Shown here: positions 45,933-54,466 of the stretch, piece after piece
How the letters are laid out: the number at the start of each line of letters is the position of its first letter
Position numbering within the stretch: position 1 is the stretch's first letter
DNA from: Bradyrhizobium agreste
Lineage (GTDB): Bacteria > Pseudomonadota > Alphaproteobacteria > Rhizobiales > Xanthobacteraceae
Length of the DNA: 64,000 bases
Direction: 5' to 3'
NCBI RefSeq assembly: GCF_016031625.1
Contig: NZ_JACCHP010000021.1
Location: 124,001 to 188,000, forward strand
Position numbers and translations under genes: made by a program
Notes under the pieces: model-generated
Told to the model about the DNA's origin: nothing
Databases searched by the model: none
The model's input: only the letters and a program-made list of their open reading frames with translations

Positions 45933-46847
45933 ATGACCACCATGCTCTCCAGCGACCTGCCGCTCCCCAAGATCGGACGCGGCAAGGTGCGCGATATCTA
46001 TGCCGTCGACGATGACCGCCTGCTGCTCGTCACCACCGACCGCATCAGCGCCTTCGACGTGGTGATGGGCGAAACCATCCCGATGAAGGGCGCGGTGCTG
46101 ACGCAGATCAGCGCGTTCTGGTTCAATGAGCTGGAAGGCGTGGTGCCGCATCACATGATCAGCGCGGACACCGACGAGATCGTTGCGGCCGTGCCGGCAC
46201 TGAAGGCTCATCGCGACCAGATCCTCGGCCGCGCCATGCTGTGCAAACGCACCACTGTGTTTCCGATCGAATGCGTGATCCGCGGCTATCTCTCAGGCTC
46301 CGCCTGGAAGGAATATGCCGCGAGCGGCACGCTCGCGGGCGAGAAGCTGAAGCCAGGCCTTGTCGAGAGCGAGAAGCTGGAGCCGGCGATCTTCAGCCCG
46401 GCAACCAAGGCCGAGAGCGGCCATGACGAGAACATCACCATCGCGAAGATGCGCGCGGTGGTCGGCGACGAGGTCGCCTACACGCTGGAAAGCATGACGC
46501 GCGCGATCTACACGCTCGGCGAGGAGCTGGCGCGCGAGCAGGGCATCATCATCGCCGACACCAAGTTCGAGTTCGGCCGCGACAAGGACGGCCGCATCAT
46601 CCTGATCGACGAGGTGATGACGCCGGATTCCTCGCGCTTCTGGGCCGTGGACGCCTACAAGCCGGGCCAGCCGCAGGCGAGCTTCGACAAGCAACCCTTG
46701 CGCGACTATCTCGACGTCGAGCGCCGCGCCGGCCGCTGGAACGGCGACGCCCCGCCGCCGCCGCTGCCGGCCAGCGTGGTGGACGCGACCAGCAAGCGAT
46801 ATCTGGAAGCGTATCGACGCGTGACGGGGAAAGAGCTGAAGATTTAG
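45933..46847 (+). CDS. purC: Phosphoribosylaminoimidazole-succinocarboxamide synthase
   Basis: 304 aa. SAICAR synthetase, purine pathway: ligates aspartate to CAIR with ATP. Motifs [39 protein letters not shown] at the N-terminus, [26 protein letters not shown], and [22 protein letters not shown]. The length is of the longer type (about 300 aa). ATG 45933 fits the family; a GTG 54 bases upstream is also in frame. No other purine gene adjoins it, and many alphaproteobacteria have two PurC forms. Confidence 0.95.
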   Translation: MTTMLSSDLPLPKIGRGKVRDIYAVDDDRLLLVTTDRISAFDVVMGETIPMKGAVLTQISAFWFNELEGVVPHHMISADTDEIVAAVPALKAHRDQILGRAMLCKRTTVFPIECVIRGYLSGSAWKEYAASGTLAGEKLKPGLVESEKLEPAIFSPATKAESGHDENITIAKMRAVVGDEVAYTLESMTRAIYTLGEELAREQGIIIADTKFEFGRDKDGRIILIDEVMTPDSSRFWAVDAYKPGQPQASFDKQPLRDYLDVERRAGRWNGDAPPPPLPASVVDATSKRYLEAYRRVTGKELKI

Positions 46848-46921
46848 GCTCGGTCCTCACCGCAAAAGTGTCGGATATTTCATAGTTACAAGAATCCTGT
46901 TGCGTTAAGCCGGTAGTCGTC

Positions 46922-46962
46922 TAAAGCGCGATGCGATTAGGATGAATCGTCATTGCGCTTTA
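46922..46962. repeat. Palindrome TAAAGCGC...GCGCTTTA
   Basis: Complementary 8-base ends (TAAAGCGC/GCGCTTTA) around a 25-base interior. It directly precedes the repeat at 46973-47021; the pair occupies most of the purC to SulP gap. Confidence 0.6.
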
Positions 46963-46972
46963 GGTTATTGTT

Positions 46973-47021
46973 GAGCATGATCTTTTCGGAAAACCGCTAC
47001 ACACTTTTCCGGATCATGCTC
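46973..47021. repeat. Interspersed palindrome, GAGCATGATC...GATCATGCTC type
   Basis: GAGCATGATC and GATCATGCTC arms with inner CTTTTCGGAAAA/TTTTCCGG, a short interspersed repeat common in bradyrhizobia (recognised, not searched). Downstream of purC. Confidence 0.75.
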
Positions 47022-47054
47022 TAGGACGGACTTTTCAGGGGCGAGCGCAACGGC

Positions 47055-49271
47055 GTGACCGATCCAGCAATTGTTTTCAGTCCGGCTCCCCGCTTCAGTC
47101 CGGCGATCAAGCGTGCGTTGAATGATATATTAGGGGGAAGTGCCGCCAGCGTCCTGACCGTCACTTTCGGTCTGTCCTATTCGCTGCTGATCTTCGCCGG
47201 CCCTCTATCGCCCTATCTGTCCTACGGAATCGCGGCGACCTTCATCAGCTCCGCGGTGCTTGCGGCCGTCATCGCGCTCGGCAGCTCCCTGCCCTTCGCA
47301 ATTGCCGCGCCGGATAGTTCGACCGCAGCGGTGACCGGTATCCTGGCAGCCTCGTTGGTCGAACGCATTGCGGCGATCGACCCGTCGATGCCGCTGCTCT
47401 CACCCGTGCTGATCACCCTCTGCCTGTCCACCCTCCTGACCGGCGCCGTCTTGTGCGGATTGGGCCTGACCCGGATGGGCCGTGCCATTCGCTACGTGCC
47501 CTATCCCGTCGTCGGCGGCTTTCTCGGCGCCACCGGATTGCTGATCGTCATGGGCGCAATCCGGGTGATCACGGATCATCCCGTGCAGCTCGACACGCTG
47601 ACGCGCTTAGCCAACGGGGTCGCGCTCTCGGAGCTGGGCGCGGCCTGCGCCATGGCCCTGGTGCTATACCTGACCTGGCATCGTTCGCGTAATCCGTTCG
47701 GACTGCCGATCATCCTGGTCGGCGGCGTGCTCGCGGCGCATCTGGCGTTCTCGATTTCCGGCATCTCGCCGGAGCAAGCGCGCGCGCTCGGATGGACCTT
47801 CTCAGCGCTGCCGGCCGCTTCCTTTGCGGTTCCCTGGCACACTGACGGTCTGGTCCAGTATCCCTGGTTCGCAATACCGGACTTGCTTGGCAATCTCGCA
47901 GCCGTGATCTTCGTCACGGCATCGAGCACACTGTTCAACACCACCGGCATCGAGGTGGCGGTGCATCGCGAGGCCAACCTGGAGCGCGAGCTGAACGTCA
48001 CCGGCGCGGCGAACATGCTGACGGGCCTGCTCGGCGGCTATGCCGGCTGCATCTCGGTCAGCCGCTCGATCCTGAATTTCTCCGTCGGCGGCCGCGGCCG
48101 CCTGTCCGGCCTCACCGTTGCGGCCTTGTCTCTGCTGATGCTCGTGATCGCGCCGGCACTGCTCGGCTTGATCCCGAAATTCGTGCTTGGCGGATTGCTG
48201 CTCTATCTCGGCGCAGACCAGCTGCACAAATGGATCATCGAATCGCGCAGGCGGCTTTCGAAGCTCGAATATCTCTCGCTGATTGCCATCATCGCGATCA
48301 TCGTCATTTGGGGCTTCGTGCCGGGCATCCTGATCGGCGTCATCATCGGCTGCGCGACCTTTGCGTTCAGCGCGGCGCGGGTGGAATCGGTCAAGTACAG
48401 CTTCGACGGATCGGAATACCGCTCCTCGCTGGACCGCTCGCGTGACGACCAGGAGGTGCTGCTGGCCCATGGCGGCAAGATCCAGGGGCTCAATCTGCAG
48501 AGCTATCTGTTCTTCGGCTCCGCCAACCGGCTCTACCAGCACGTCAAGCGCCTGCTTCAACAGCGTCCAGAGTGCCGCTATCTGCTGTTCGACTTCAAAC
48601 TCGTTACGGGCGTCGACTCATCGGCCGCCTACAGTTTCGCCCAGATCAAGCGGATCGCGGCCGATCTGGGCGTCGAGCTGATCCTGGTGCACTTGTCGGC
48701 CGCGGCCGAGAAGGTGCTGCGCTCCAGCGATTTCATCGGCGAGGGCGTCATCATCATTCCCGAGCTCGATCATGCGCTGGAATGGTGCGAGAACGAGATC
48801 ATCTCGCAGCATCAGGGTCTGGTGCGAGAAGAAGCCAGCCTGCGCGACTGGTTCACGGGGATACTCGACAGCGAGGAGGACGCCGACGAACTGATCCGCC
48901 GCTGCCAGCGTCTCGAGGTCGAAGCGGGCGAGGTCATCGTGCAGGCCGGCGATCCCGCCGATTCCATGCATTTCATCCTCGAGGGACGCGTGGGGGTGAT
49001 GGTGCCCGCAGAAGACGATCGCAGCACGCGCGTGCGCAGCCTCGGGCGTTATACCACGATCGGCGAGATGGGCCTGGTATCGCACACGCCGCGCAGCGCA
49101 ACGATCCAGGCCGAAATCGACAGCGTGCTCTACGTTCTCAACAGGCACCAGTTCGACGCGATCAAGGTCGAGGATTCCGCGCTCAGCCACAAGCTGCTGA
49201 CCTATTTCGTGTCGGTCATGGCCGAGCGGCTGACGTTTGCGAACAAGACGATCGCGGTGCTGCGGCGGTGA
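47055..49271 (+). CDS. SulP-type anion transporter fused to STAS and cyclic-nucleotide-binding domains
   Basis: 738 aa. GTG start 47055 with AGGGGCGAG upstream. Residues about 25-430 hold the SLC26/SulP core of about 12-14 helices (SPYLSYGIAATFISSAVLAAVIALGSSLPFAIAAPDSSTAAVTG, FLGATGLLIVMGAIRVITDHP). A STAS-like domain follows near residues 470-575 (YLLFDFKLVTGVDSSAAYSFAQIKRIA), then a cNMP-binding domain (GEVIVQAGDPADSMHFILEGRVGVMV, TTIGEMGLVSHTPRSATIQA). Inner membrane. Anion (sulfate, bicarbonate or carboxylate) unspecified; binding of a nucleotide could gate transport. Stand-alone gene. Confidence 0.93.
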   Translation: MTDPAIVFSPAPRFSPAIKRALNDILGGSAASVLTVTFGLSYSLLIFAGPLSPYLSYGIAATFISSAVLAAVIALGSSLPFAIAAPDSSTAAVTGILAASLVERIAAIDPSMPLLSPVLITLCLSTLLTGAVLCGLGLTRMGRAIRYVPYPVVGGFLGATGLLIVMGAIRVITDHPVQLDTLTRLANGVALSELGAACAMALVLYLTWHRSRNPFGLPIILVGGVLAAHLAFSISGISPEQARALGWTFSALPAASFAVPWHTDGLVQYPWFAIPDLLGNLAAVIFVTASSTLFNTTGIEVAVHREANLERELNVTGAANMLTGLLGGYAGCISVSRSILNFSVGGRGRLSGLTVAALSLLMLVIAPALLGLIPKFVLGGLLLYLGADQLHKWIIESRRRLSKLEYLSLIAIIAIIVIWGFVPGILIGVIIGCATFAFSAARVESVKYSFDGSEYRSSLDRSRDDQEVLLAHGGKIQGLNLQSYLFFGSANRLYQHVKRLLQQRPECRYLLFDFKLVTGVDSSAAYSFAQIKRIAADLGVELILVHLSAAAEKVLRSSDFIGEGVIIIPELDHALEWCENEIISQHQGLVREEASLRDWFTGILDSEEDADELIRRCQRLEVEAGEVIVQAGDPADSMHFILEGRVGVMVPAEDDRSTRVRSLGRYTTIGEMGLVSHTPRSATIQAEIDSVLYVLNRHQFDAIKVEDSALSHKLLTYFVSVMAERLTFANKTIAVLRR

Positions 49272-49278
49272 CGAGCGC

Positions 49279-49313
49279 GTAGCCCGGATGGAGCGAAGCG
49301 CAATCCGGGCTAC
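49279..49313. repeat. Short palindrome, GTAGCCCGGATGGAGCGAAG type
   Basis: GTAGCCCGGAT and ATCCGGGCTAC arms, 35 bases, with the GAGCGAAGCG linker. Same element as in 61900-61982. Just downstream of the SulP stop. Confidence 0.75.
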
Positions 49314-49323
49314 AAGACCAAGC

Positions 49324-50817
49324 CTACACCCCCGCCATCATCACGTATTTGATCTCGACATATTCTTCCATGCCGTGACGCGAGCCTTCGCGCCCCAAGC
49401 CGCTTTCCTTGACGCCGCCGAAGGGGGCGACCTCGGTGGTGATGAGGCCGGTGTTGACGCCGACCATGCCTGATTCCAGCGCCTCGGCGACGCGCCAGAC
49501 GCGGCCGATATCGCGGGAATAGAAGTACGAGGCGAGGCCGAACGGCGAGGCGTTGCACATCGCGATGACGTCGGCCTCGTCCTTGAAGCGGATCACGGGC
49601 GCGAGCGGGCCGAAGGTCTCCTCTTGCGACACCAGCGAGTCCGGCTTGACGTCGGCCAGCACCGTCGGCTCGAAGAAGGAGCGGCCGAGCTCGCTCCGCT
49701 TGCCGCCGGTGACGATCTTGGCGCCGCGCTTGACGGCATCCGCAATGTGGCGCTCGACCTTGTCGACCGCCTTCATGTTGATCAGCGGGCCCTGCGTGAC
49801 GCCACTCTCGGTGCCGTCGCCGATCTTCATCGCGGCGACCTTCTTCGACAGCTTCTGCACGAACTCGTCGTAGATCCTGTCCTGGGCGTAGATGCGGTTG
49901 GCGCAGACGCAGGTCTGGCCCATGTTGCGGTATTTCGAGACGATCGCGCCTTCGACGGCCGCATCGATGTCGGCGTCGTCGAACACGATGAAGGGCGCAT
50001 TGCCGCCGAGCTCGAGGCCGAGCCGCTTCACGCCGACCGAGGCCTGCTGATAGAGGATCTTGCCGACGGCGGTCGAGCCGGTGAAGCCGACGAAGCGCAC
50101 CGCCGGATGCTCGCACAGCACCTTGCCGATCGGCGGTGCGTCACCCGTGATGATGTTGAGCACGCCCTTGGGGATGCCGGCCCTTTCGGCGAGCACGGCC
50201 AGCGCCAGCGCCGACAGCGGCGTCTCGTTGGCGGGCTTGAGCACCACGGTGCAGCCGGCCGCGAGCGCCGGAGACACTTTGCGCGTGATCATCGAATTCG
50301 GGAAATTCCACGGCGTGATCGCGCCGCAGACGCCGATCGGCTGCTTGATGGCGAGCAGGCGCGCATCGGCGCGCTGCGTCGGGATGGTCTCGCCATAGAC
50401 GCGGCGCGCTTCTTCGGCAAAGAACTCGATATAGGCGGCGCCGATATCGACCTCGCCGAGCGCCTCGGTGAGCGGCTTGCCCTGCTCGGAGGTGAGGATC
50501 AGCGCGAGATCCTCGCGGTTGGCGGTGATCAGCTCGAACCATTTGCGCAGGATGTTGGAGCGCTGCTTGGCCGTGTGCTTGGCCCAGCCCGGAAACGCGC
50601 GCTCGGCGGCTTCAACCGCCCTGGTGGTGTCGTCAGCACCAAGCTGCGGCACTTTTGCCAGCTCGATGCCGGTGGCGGGATTGTTGACGGCGAAGACCGG
50701 CGTGCCGACCCAGGCGCCGTCGATGTAGCAGGCCTCCTTCAGCAACGACGGGTCCTTCAACCGGTCGCGCAGGGTGGCAGTGGCTTGCGGGGCGCGTGCG
50801 GCGGCGGTCGGTGTCAT
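49324..50817 (-). CDS. gabD: NAD(P)-dependent succinate-semialdehyde dehydrogenase
   Basis: 497 aa aldehyde dehydrogenase; GabD-like (gamma-aminobutyrate to succinate pathway). ATG 50817 has GGGAG six bases upstream. Family landmarks: GAITPWNFPNSMITRKVSPALAAGCTVVLKPA, FTGSTAVGK in the cofactor loop, LELGGNAPFIVFDDAD (general-base Glu), GQTCVCANR with the nucleophilic Cys, and the C-terminal GGVKESGLGREGSRHGMEEYVEIKYV, typical of SSADH. No gabT aminotransferase nearby. The assignment rests on overall resemblance; related aldehyde dehydrogenases cannot be excluded. Confidence 0.9.
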   Translation of the reverse strand: MTPTAAARAPQATATLRDRLKDPSLLKEACYIDGAWVGTPVFAVNNPATGIELAKVPQLGADDTTRAVEAAERAFPGWAKHTAKQRSNILRKWFELITANREDLALILTSEQGKPLTEALGEVDIGAAYIEFFAEEARRVYGETIPTQRADARLLAIKQPIGVCGAITPWNFPNSMITRKVSPALAAGCTVVLKPANETPLSALALAVLAERAGIPKGVLNIITGDAPPIGKVLCEHPAVRFVGFTGSTAVGKILYQQASVGVKRLGLELGGNAPFIVFDDADIDAAVEGAIVSKYRNMGQTCVCANRIYAQDRIYDEFVQKLSKKVAAMKIGDGTESGVTQGPLINMKAVDKVERHIADAVKRGAKIVTGGKRSELGRSFFEPTVLADVKPDSLVSQEETFGPLAPVIRFKDEADVIAMCNASPFGLASYFYSRDIGRVWRVAEALESGMVGVNTGLITTEVAPFGGVKESGLGREGSRHGMEEYVEIKYVMMAGV

Positions 50818-50929
50818 GGCGTACTCCCTGGGGCGATCGGATCGGCCCGAAATATAGGAGCAAGCGATGCCCAATGCACCGCCCCACAACGCACATCTGC
50901 TGGGAGTAAGCCGGGAGCCTCAGGTTACT

Positions 50930-50954
50930 CACCTCTCCCGACGGGGAGAGGTTG
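50930..50954. repeat. Fragment of CACCTCTCCC...GGGGAGAGG repeat
   Basis: Small piece (CACCTCTCCCGACGGGGAGAGG) of the family at 27351 and 28895, upstream of the gabD-like gene. Confidence 0.5.
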
Positions 50955-50974
50955 GCCCCGCGATCAAGGAACGG

Positions 50975-51295
50975 TCAGGCCGCGCCGCTCATATAGGTCT
51001 CGCGGCGGCCGATCATGCGCTCGGCTGCGGCCTTGGCGTCCGCCTTCGTGGAGGTCGCGCAGGTCCGGTATTCGAGATCGGGAACCTGGGAAGTGTCGCG
51101 ACGGCCGAACCATGACTTCGAGCCGACCGGCAGCAGCGCCAGCGCCTGCGCCAGATTATCGACCGCGCCGAAGGAATAGAGCGCGCCGGTGCCGGCGATG
51201 CGGACCTCGTAAATGCCCGGCGAAATCGGCGCCTCCAGGTTCTCGCCCCGTCCGGGACGGGGATAGCGCTTCCATTCGCTCCAGGTCGAAATCAT
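50975..51295 (-). CDS. Hypothetical protein, 106 aa
   Basis: Start at ATG 51295 with a GGGGG tract seven bases upstream. Sequence begins ISTWSEWKRYPRPGRGENLEAPISPGIYEVRIAGTGALYSFGAVDNLAQALALLP and ends with a basic tail. The N-terminus looks like a small beta-rich domain; no family recognised. It lies between the gabD-like and serine hydrolase genes. Confidence 0.65.
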   Translation of the reverse strand: MISTWSEWKRYPRPGRGENLEAPISPGIYEVRIAGTGALYSFGAVDNLAQALALLPVGSKSWFGRRDTSQVPDLEYRTCATSTKADAKAAAERMIGRRETYMSGAA

Positions 51296-51643
51296 CTGAT
51301 GTCCCCCCTCGCCGCCCATCCACGGCCGGCAACATTTGCATCAATCTTGATCGGCCCATGAACCGGACCGGGCGCTGAACGCGGCAGCTCACGAAATGTT
51401 TCAAGCGTCCGAAACTCACGAACCATATCGCCTTGAGCCCATCCAGGGTGAGGGCGAAGGACGGCAATCCACCGCAGATTGTGACAGAGCGCCGCGGTTC
51501 ATTCCCGTTGTCGTCGTGCCTGGGACCAACGCCGTCAAGTCACGACATCGCGACCGACGCAGGCGCATGGATGCGCTTGTCGCGCCCGGCATGCGGGAAG
51601 ACAATCAATCGCTTCCAACAATAATCAAACCCGAGGAAACGCC
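51296..51643. other. 348-base gap with nothing recognised
   Basis: Divergent region between the 106-aa hypothetical gene and the serine hydrolase. No repeat, hairpin or reading frame with a credible start is visible. It should carry the promoters of both genes. Confidence 0.5.
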
Positions 51644-52840
51644 ATGCAAAGCCAAGCCCAGATCGACGAGATTCTGCGTCAGAAGAGCGAGACCAGGGAG
51701 ATTCCGGGCGTCGTCGCCATCGCGGCCAGCGGTCACGACGTGCTGTATCAGGGCGCGTTCGGCAAGCGCGATCTGTCCAAGCCCGATGCGATGACACTCG
51801 ACAGCGTATTCTGGATCGCGTCGATGACGAAGGCGGTGACGACAGCGGGCGCGATGCAGCTGGTCGAGCAGGGCAAGCTGTCGCTGGATGCGCCGATCGG
51901 CGATATCTTGCCCGATCTCGCCAATCCGCAAGTGCTCGAAGGCTTTGATGCCAAGGGCGAGGCGAAGCTGCGGCCGGCCAAGGGACCGATCACGCTGCGC
52001 CAGCTCATGACCCACACCGCCGGCTTCTGCTACAATATGTGGAACGGCGATCTCGCGGTCTATCTGGACAAGAACGGCATTCCCGCCATCACTACCTGCC
52101 AGAACGCGGCCTTGAAGACGCCGATCATGTCCGACCCCGGCACGCGCTGGGAATATGGCACCAACATCGATTTCGTCGGCAAAGCCGTGGAGGCCGCCAG
52201 CGGCAAGCGGCTCGACGCGTACCTGCGCGACAATCTGTTCGCCCCGCTCGGCATGCGCGACACCGCTTTCAAGATCAGCGACGACATGCGCAAGCGCCTG
52301 GTCGGCATGCATGCCCGCGGCGAGGACGGCCAGCTGGCTTCCATTCCATTCGAGCTGGAGCAGGAGCCGGAATTCCACATGGGCGGCGGCGGGCTCTATT
52401 CGACGGCGGCCGACTACATCAAGTTCACCCAGATGATCCTCAACAAGGGCCGCGGCAACGGCAACCAGGTGCTGAAAGCCGAGACGGTCGCGACGATGGG
52501 ACAGAACCACATCGGCGATCTTGCGATGGGCAAGATGACGACGGCGGCGCCGATGTACACCAACGACGTCGATCTCTATCCGGAGCAGGTGAAGAAGTGG
52601 GGCCTCAGCTTCATGATCAACACGCAAAAGACCGCGGAAGGCCGCAGCGCGGGCAGCCTCGCCTGGGCCGGCCTCGCCAACACCTATTACTGGATCGACC
52701 CGGCGCGCGACGTCACCGGCGTGATCCTGATGCAGCTGCTGCCGTTCGCGGATGCGAAATGCCTGGAGGCGTTCGCTGGCTTCGAGCGCGGCGTTTATGC
52801 CGGGCTCGATGCTGCCGGAAGCGGGCAGAAGGCGGCGTGA
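51644..52840 (+). CDS. Serine hydrolase (class C beta-lactamase-like esterase)
   Basis: 398 aa; no signal peptide, so probably cytosolic. GAGGAAACGCC precedes ATG. Nucleophile S-x2-K: SMTK in FWIASMTKAVTTAGAMQLVEQGKLSLDAPIGDILPDL. A Tyr-x-Asn-type motif is in TAGFCYNMWN, and the C-terminal FMINTQKTAEGRSAGSLAWAGLANTYYWIDPARDVTGVILMQLLPF is typical of the EstB/lipase-like branch. Acts most likely on esters; substrate unknown. It is the second serine hydrolase in the window and only distantly similar to the one at 42169. Confidence 0.92.
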   Translation: MQSQAQIDEILRQKSETREIPGVVAIAASGHDVLYQGAFGKRDLSKPDAMTLDSVFWIASMTKAVTTAGAMQLVEQGKLSLDAPIGDILPDLANPQVLEGFDAKGEAKLRPAKGPITLRQLMTHTAGFCYNMWNGDLAVYLDKNGIPAITTCQNAALKTPIMSDPGTRWEYGTNIDFVGKAVEAASGKRLDAYLRDNLFAPLGMRDTAFKISDDMRKRLVGMHARGEDGQLASIPFELEQEPEFHMGGGGLYSTAADYIKFTQMILNKGRGNGNQVLKAETVATMGQNHIGDLAMGKMTTAAPMYTNDVDLYPEQVKKWGLSFMINTQKTAEGRSAGSLAWAGLANTYYWIDPARDVTGVILMQLLPFADAKCLEAFAGFERGVYAGLDAAGSGQKAA

Positions 52841-52906
52841 GCGGGCGCATGGCTCTCACGTCCTCAGCCGTATCGCGGTAGAGCGACGGCCGAGACGCGA
52901 ACTCCC

Positions 52907-53113
52907 ATCCTCCCCTGGAGGGGGAGGATCGGTTCGCGTGCGGCGAAGCGGCATGCGAACCGAGGTGGGGTGACGCCGCGGCAAAGGTCTATCTAATGAA
53001 GCGATGCGGTTTCGAGGAGTGCTGAAATCTCAGGCGCACTGAATGCGCCGAGAGACCGTCACCCCACCCCGCTCGCGCTGCGCGCGATCGACCCTCCCCC
53101 TCCAGGGGAGGGT
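52907..53113. repeat. Large inverted-repeat element, copy A4 (about 207 bp)
   Basis: Left arm ATCCTCCCCTGGAGGGGGAG is diverged (A for G changes) and the interior is longer than in A1, including TTCGAGGAGTGCTGAAATCT and GAGACCGTCACCCC. Right arm matches the family. Followed by copy A5 after about 20 bases. Confidence 0.75.
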
Positions 53114-53135
53114 AAGAGCTACGACGCGAACTCCC

Positions 53136-53325
53136 ATCCTCCCCTTCGCATGCGGCGAAGCGGCATGCGAACCGAGGTGGGGTGAAGCCGCGGCGAAGAT
53201 CTAAATCGCGAAGCGATGCGGTTTCGAGGGGTGCAGAAATCTCAGGCGCACTGAATGCGCCGAGAGACCGTCACCCCACCCCGCTCGCGCTGCGCGCGAT
53301 CGACCCTCCTCCTCCAGGGGAGGGT
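53136..53325. repeat. Large inverted-repeat element, copy A5 (190 bp), near-duplicate of A4
   Basis: Same interior as A4 (GCGATGCGGTTTCGAG, GAAATCTCAGGCGCACTGAA), but the left arm lacks the CTGGAGGGGGAGG segment. Its end lies against the stop of the adenosine kinase gene. Tandem duplication is the simplest explanation. Confidence 0.75.
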
Positions 53326-53330
53326 AAGAG

Positions 53331-54341
53331 CTACGCCGTCAACCCGCGCTGGTCGGCGAGCTCCTTCAGCGACACCTGGGGCCGCGCGCCGATGTGCTGG
53401 ATGATCTCGGCGGCAGCGAGCGCGCCGAGTTCGCCGCACTGCTTGTAGCCGAGATTGCGCGCGAGGCCGTAGAGGAAGCCGGCGGCGAACAGGTCGCCGG
53501 CGCCGGTGGTGTCGACCACCTTCTCCACCGGGAAGGCCGGCGCCGCGACGGCGTCTTCCGACGACACCACCATGCAACCCTTCTCGCTGCGGGTGACTAC
53601 GCCGAGATTGACGTCGTTGCGCAGCTGCTTCAGCGCGGTGTCGAAGTCCGAGGTCATGTAGAGCGAGTGCAGCTCGGACTCGTTGGCGAACACGATGTCG
53701 ACGGTGCCACCCCGCATCAACGAGAGAAACTCGTCGCGATAGCGGTCGACGCAGAAGGAATCCGACAGCGTCAGCGCCACCTTGCGCTTGGCGTCATGGG
53801 CAATCTTGGCCGCCTTGACGAAGGCTTCCTTGGCGTTCTTGGGGTCCCAGAGATAGCCTTCGAGATAGACGATGCCAGCGCCCGCAATCTCGGCCGGATC
53901 GATGTCCGCGGGCGACAGGTCCTGCGCCGCGCCGAGATAGGTGTTCATGGTGCGCTCGCCGTCGCCGGTGACCAGGATGTAGGAGCAGCCGGTGGCGGGG
54001 CCCTCCGTCGCGGCGGGCGTGTTGAAGGCAACGCCGGCGGCGCGGATGTCGTGCACGTAGAGCTTGCCGATCTGGTCGTCCTTGACCTTGCCGACGTAGG
54101 CGGCACGTGCCCCCAGGCTTCCGATGCCGACGATGGTGTTGGCGGCCGAGCCGCCCGAGACTTCCGTGGCCGGACCCATATCCTTGTAGATGGCGGCCGC
54201 GCGCGCCTCGTCGATCAGCGACATGCTGCCCTTGGTCATGCCATGCTTGGCCAGAAAGGCCTCGTCGGTCCGAACCAGCACGTCGAACAGCGCGTTGCCG
54301 ATGCCGAGAACGTCGTATTTCACGTCTTTCACGTCAGCCAT
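53331..54341 (-). CDS. PfkB-family sugar/nucleoside kinase, probable adenosine kinase
   Basis: 336 aa. PfkB fold: KYDVLGIGNALFDVLVRTDEAFL at the N-terminus, SGGSAANTIVGIGSLGARAAYVGKVKDD, and the C-terminal signature DTTGAGDLFAAGFLYGLARN with catalytic Asp and anion hole. Ribokinase-like; closest in layout to alphaproteobacterial adenosine kinases, which recover adenosine to AMP. AAGGTGA precedes ATG. Divergent from murJ. An A-type repeat follows the stop directly. Confidence 0.9.
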   Translation of the reverse strand: MADVKDVKYDVLGIGNALFDVLVRTDEAFLAKHGMTKGSMSLIDEARAAAIYKDMGPATEVSGGSAANTIVGIGSLGARAAYVGKVKDDQIGKLYVHDIRAAGVAFNTPAATEGPATGCSYILVTGDGERTMNTYLGAAQDLSPADIDPAEIAGAGIVYLEGYLWDPKNAKEAFVKAAKIAHDAKRKVALTLSDSFCVDRYRDEFLSLMRGGTVDIVFANESELHSLYMTSDFDTALKQLRNDVNLGVVTRSEKGCMVVSSEDAVAAPAFPVEKVVDTTGAGDLFAAGFLYGLARNLGYKQCGELGALAAAEIIQHIGARPQVSLKELADQRGLTA

Positions 54342-54466
54342 TCACCTTGATCCTGTTTGCCGGATTGCGATCTATACGGAAATCCGCTTCCTGTCGGCCT
54401 GAAATCCAAGCTCGCGGCCTATCACGACCGGGCCTCGGCGGGCAAGCAACGGTGTTTTCGAGAGTA

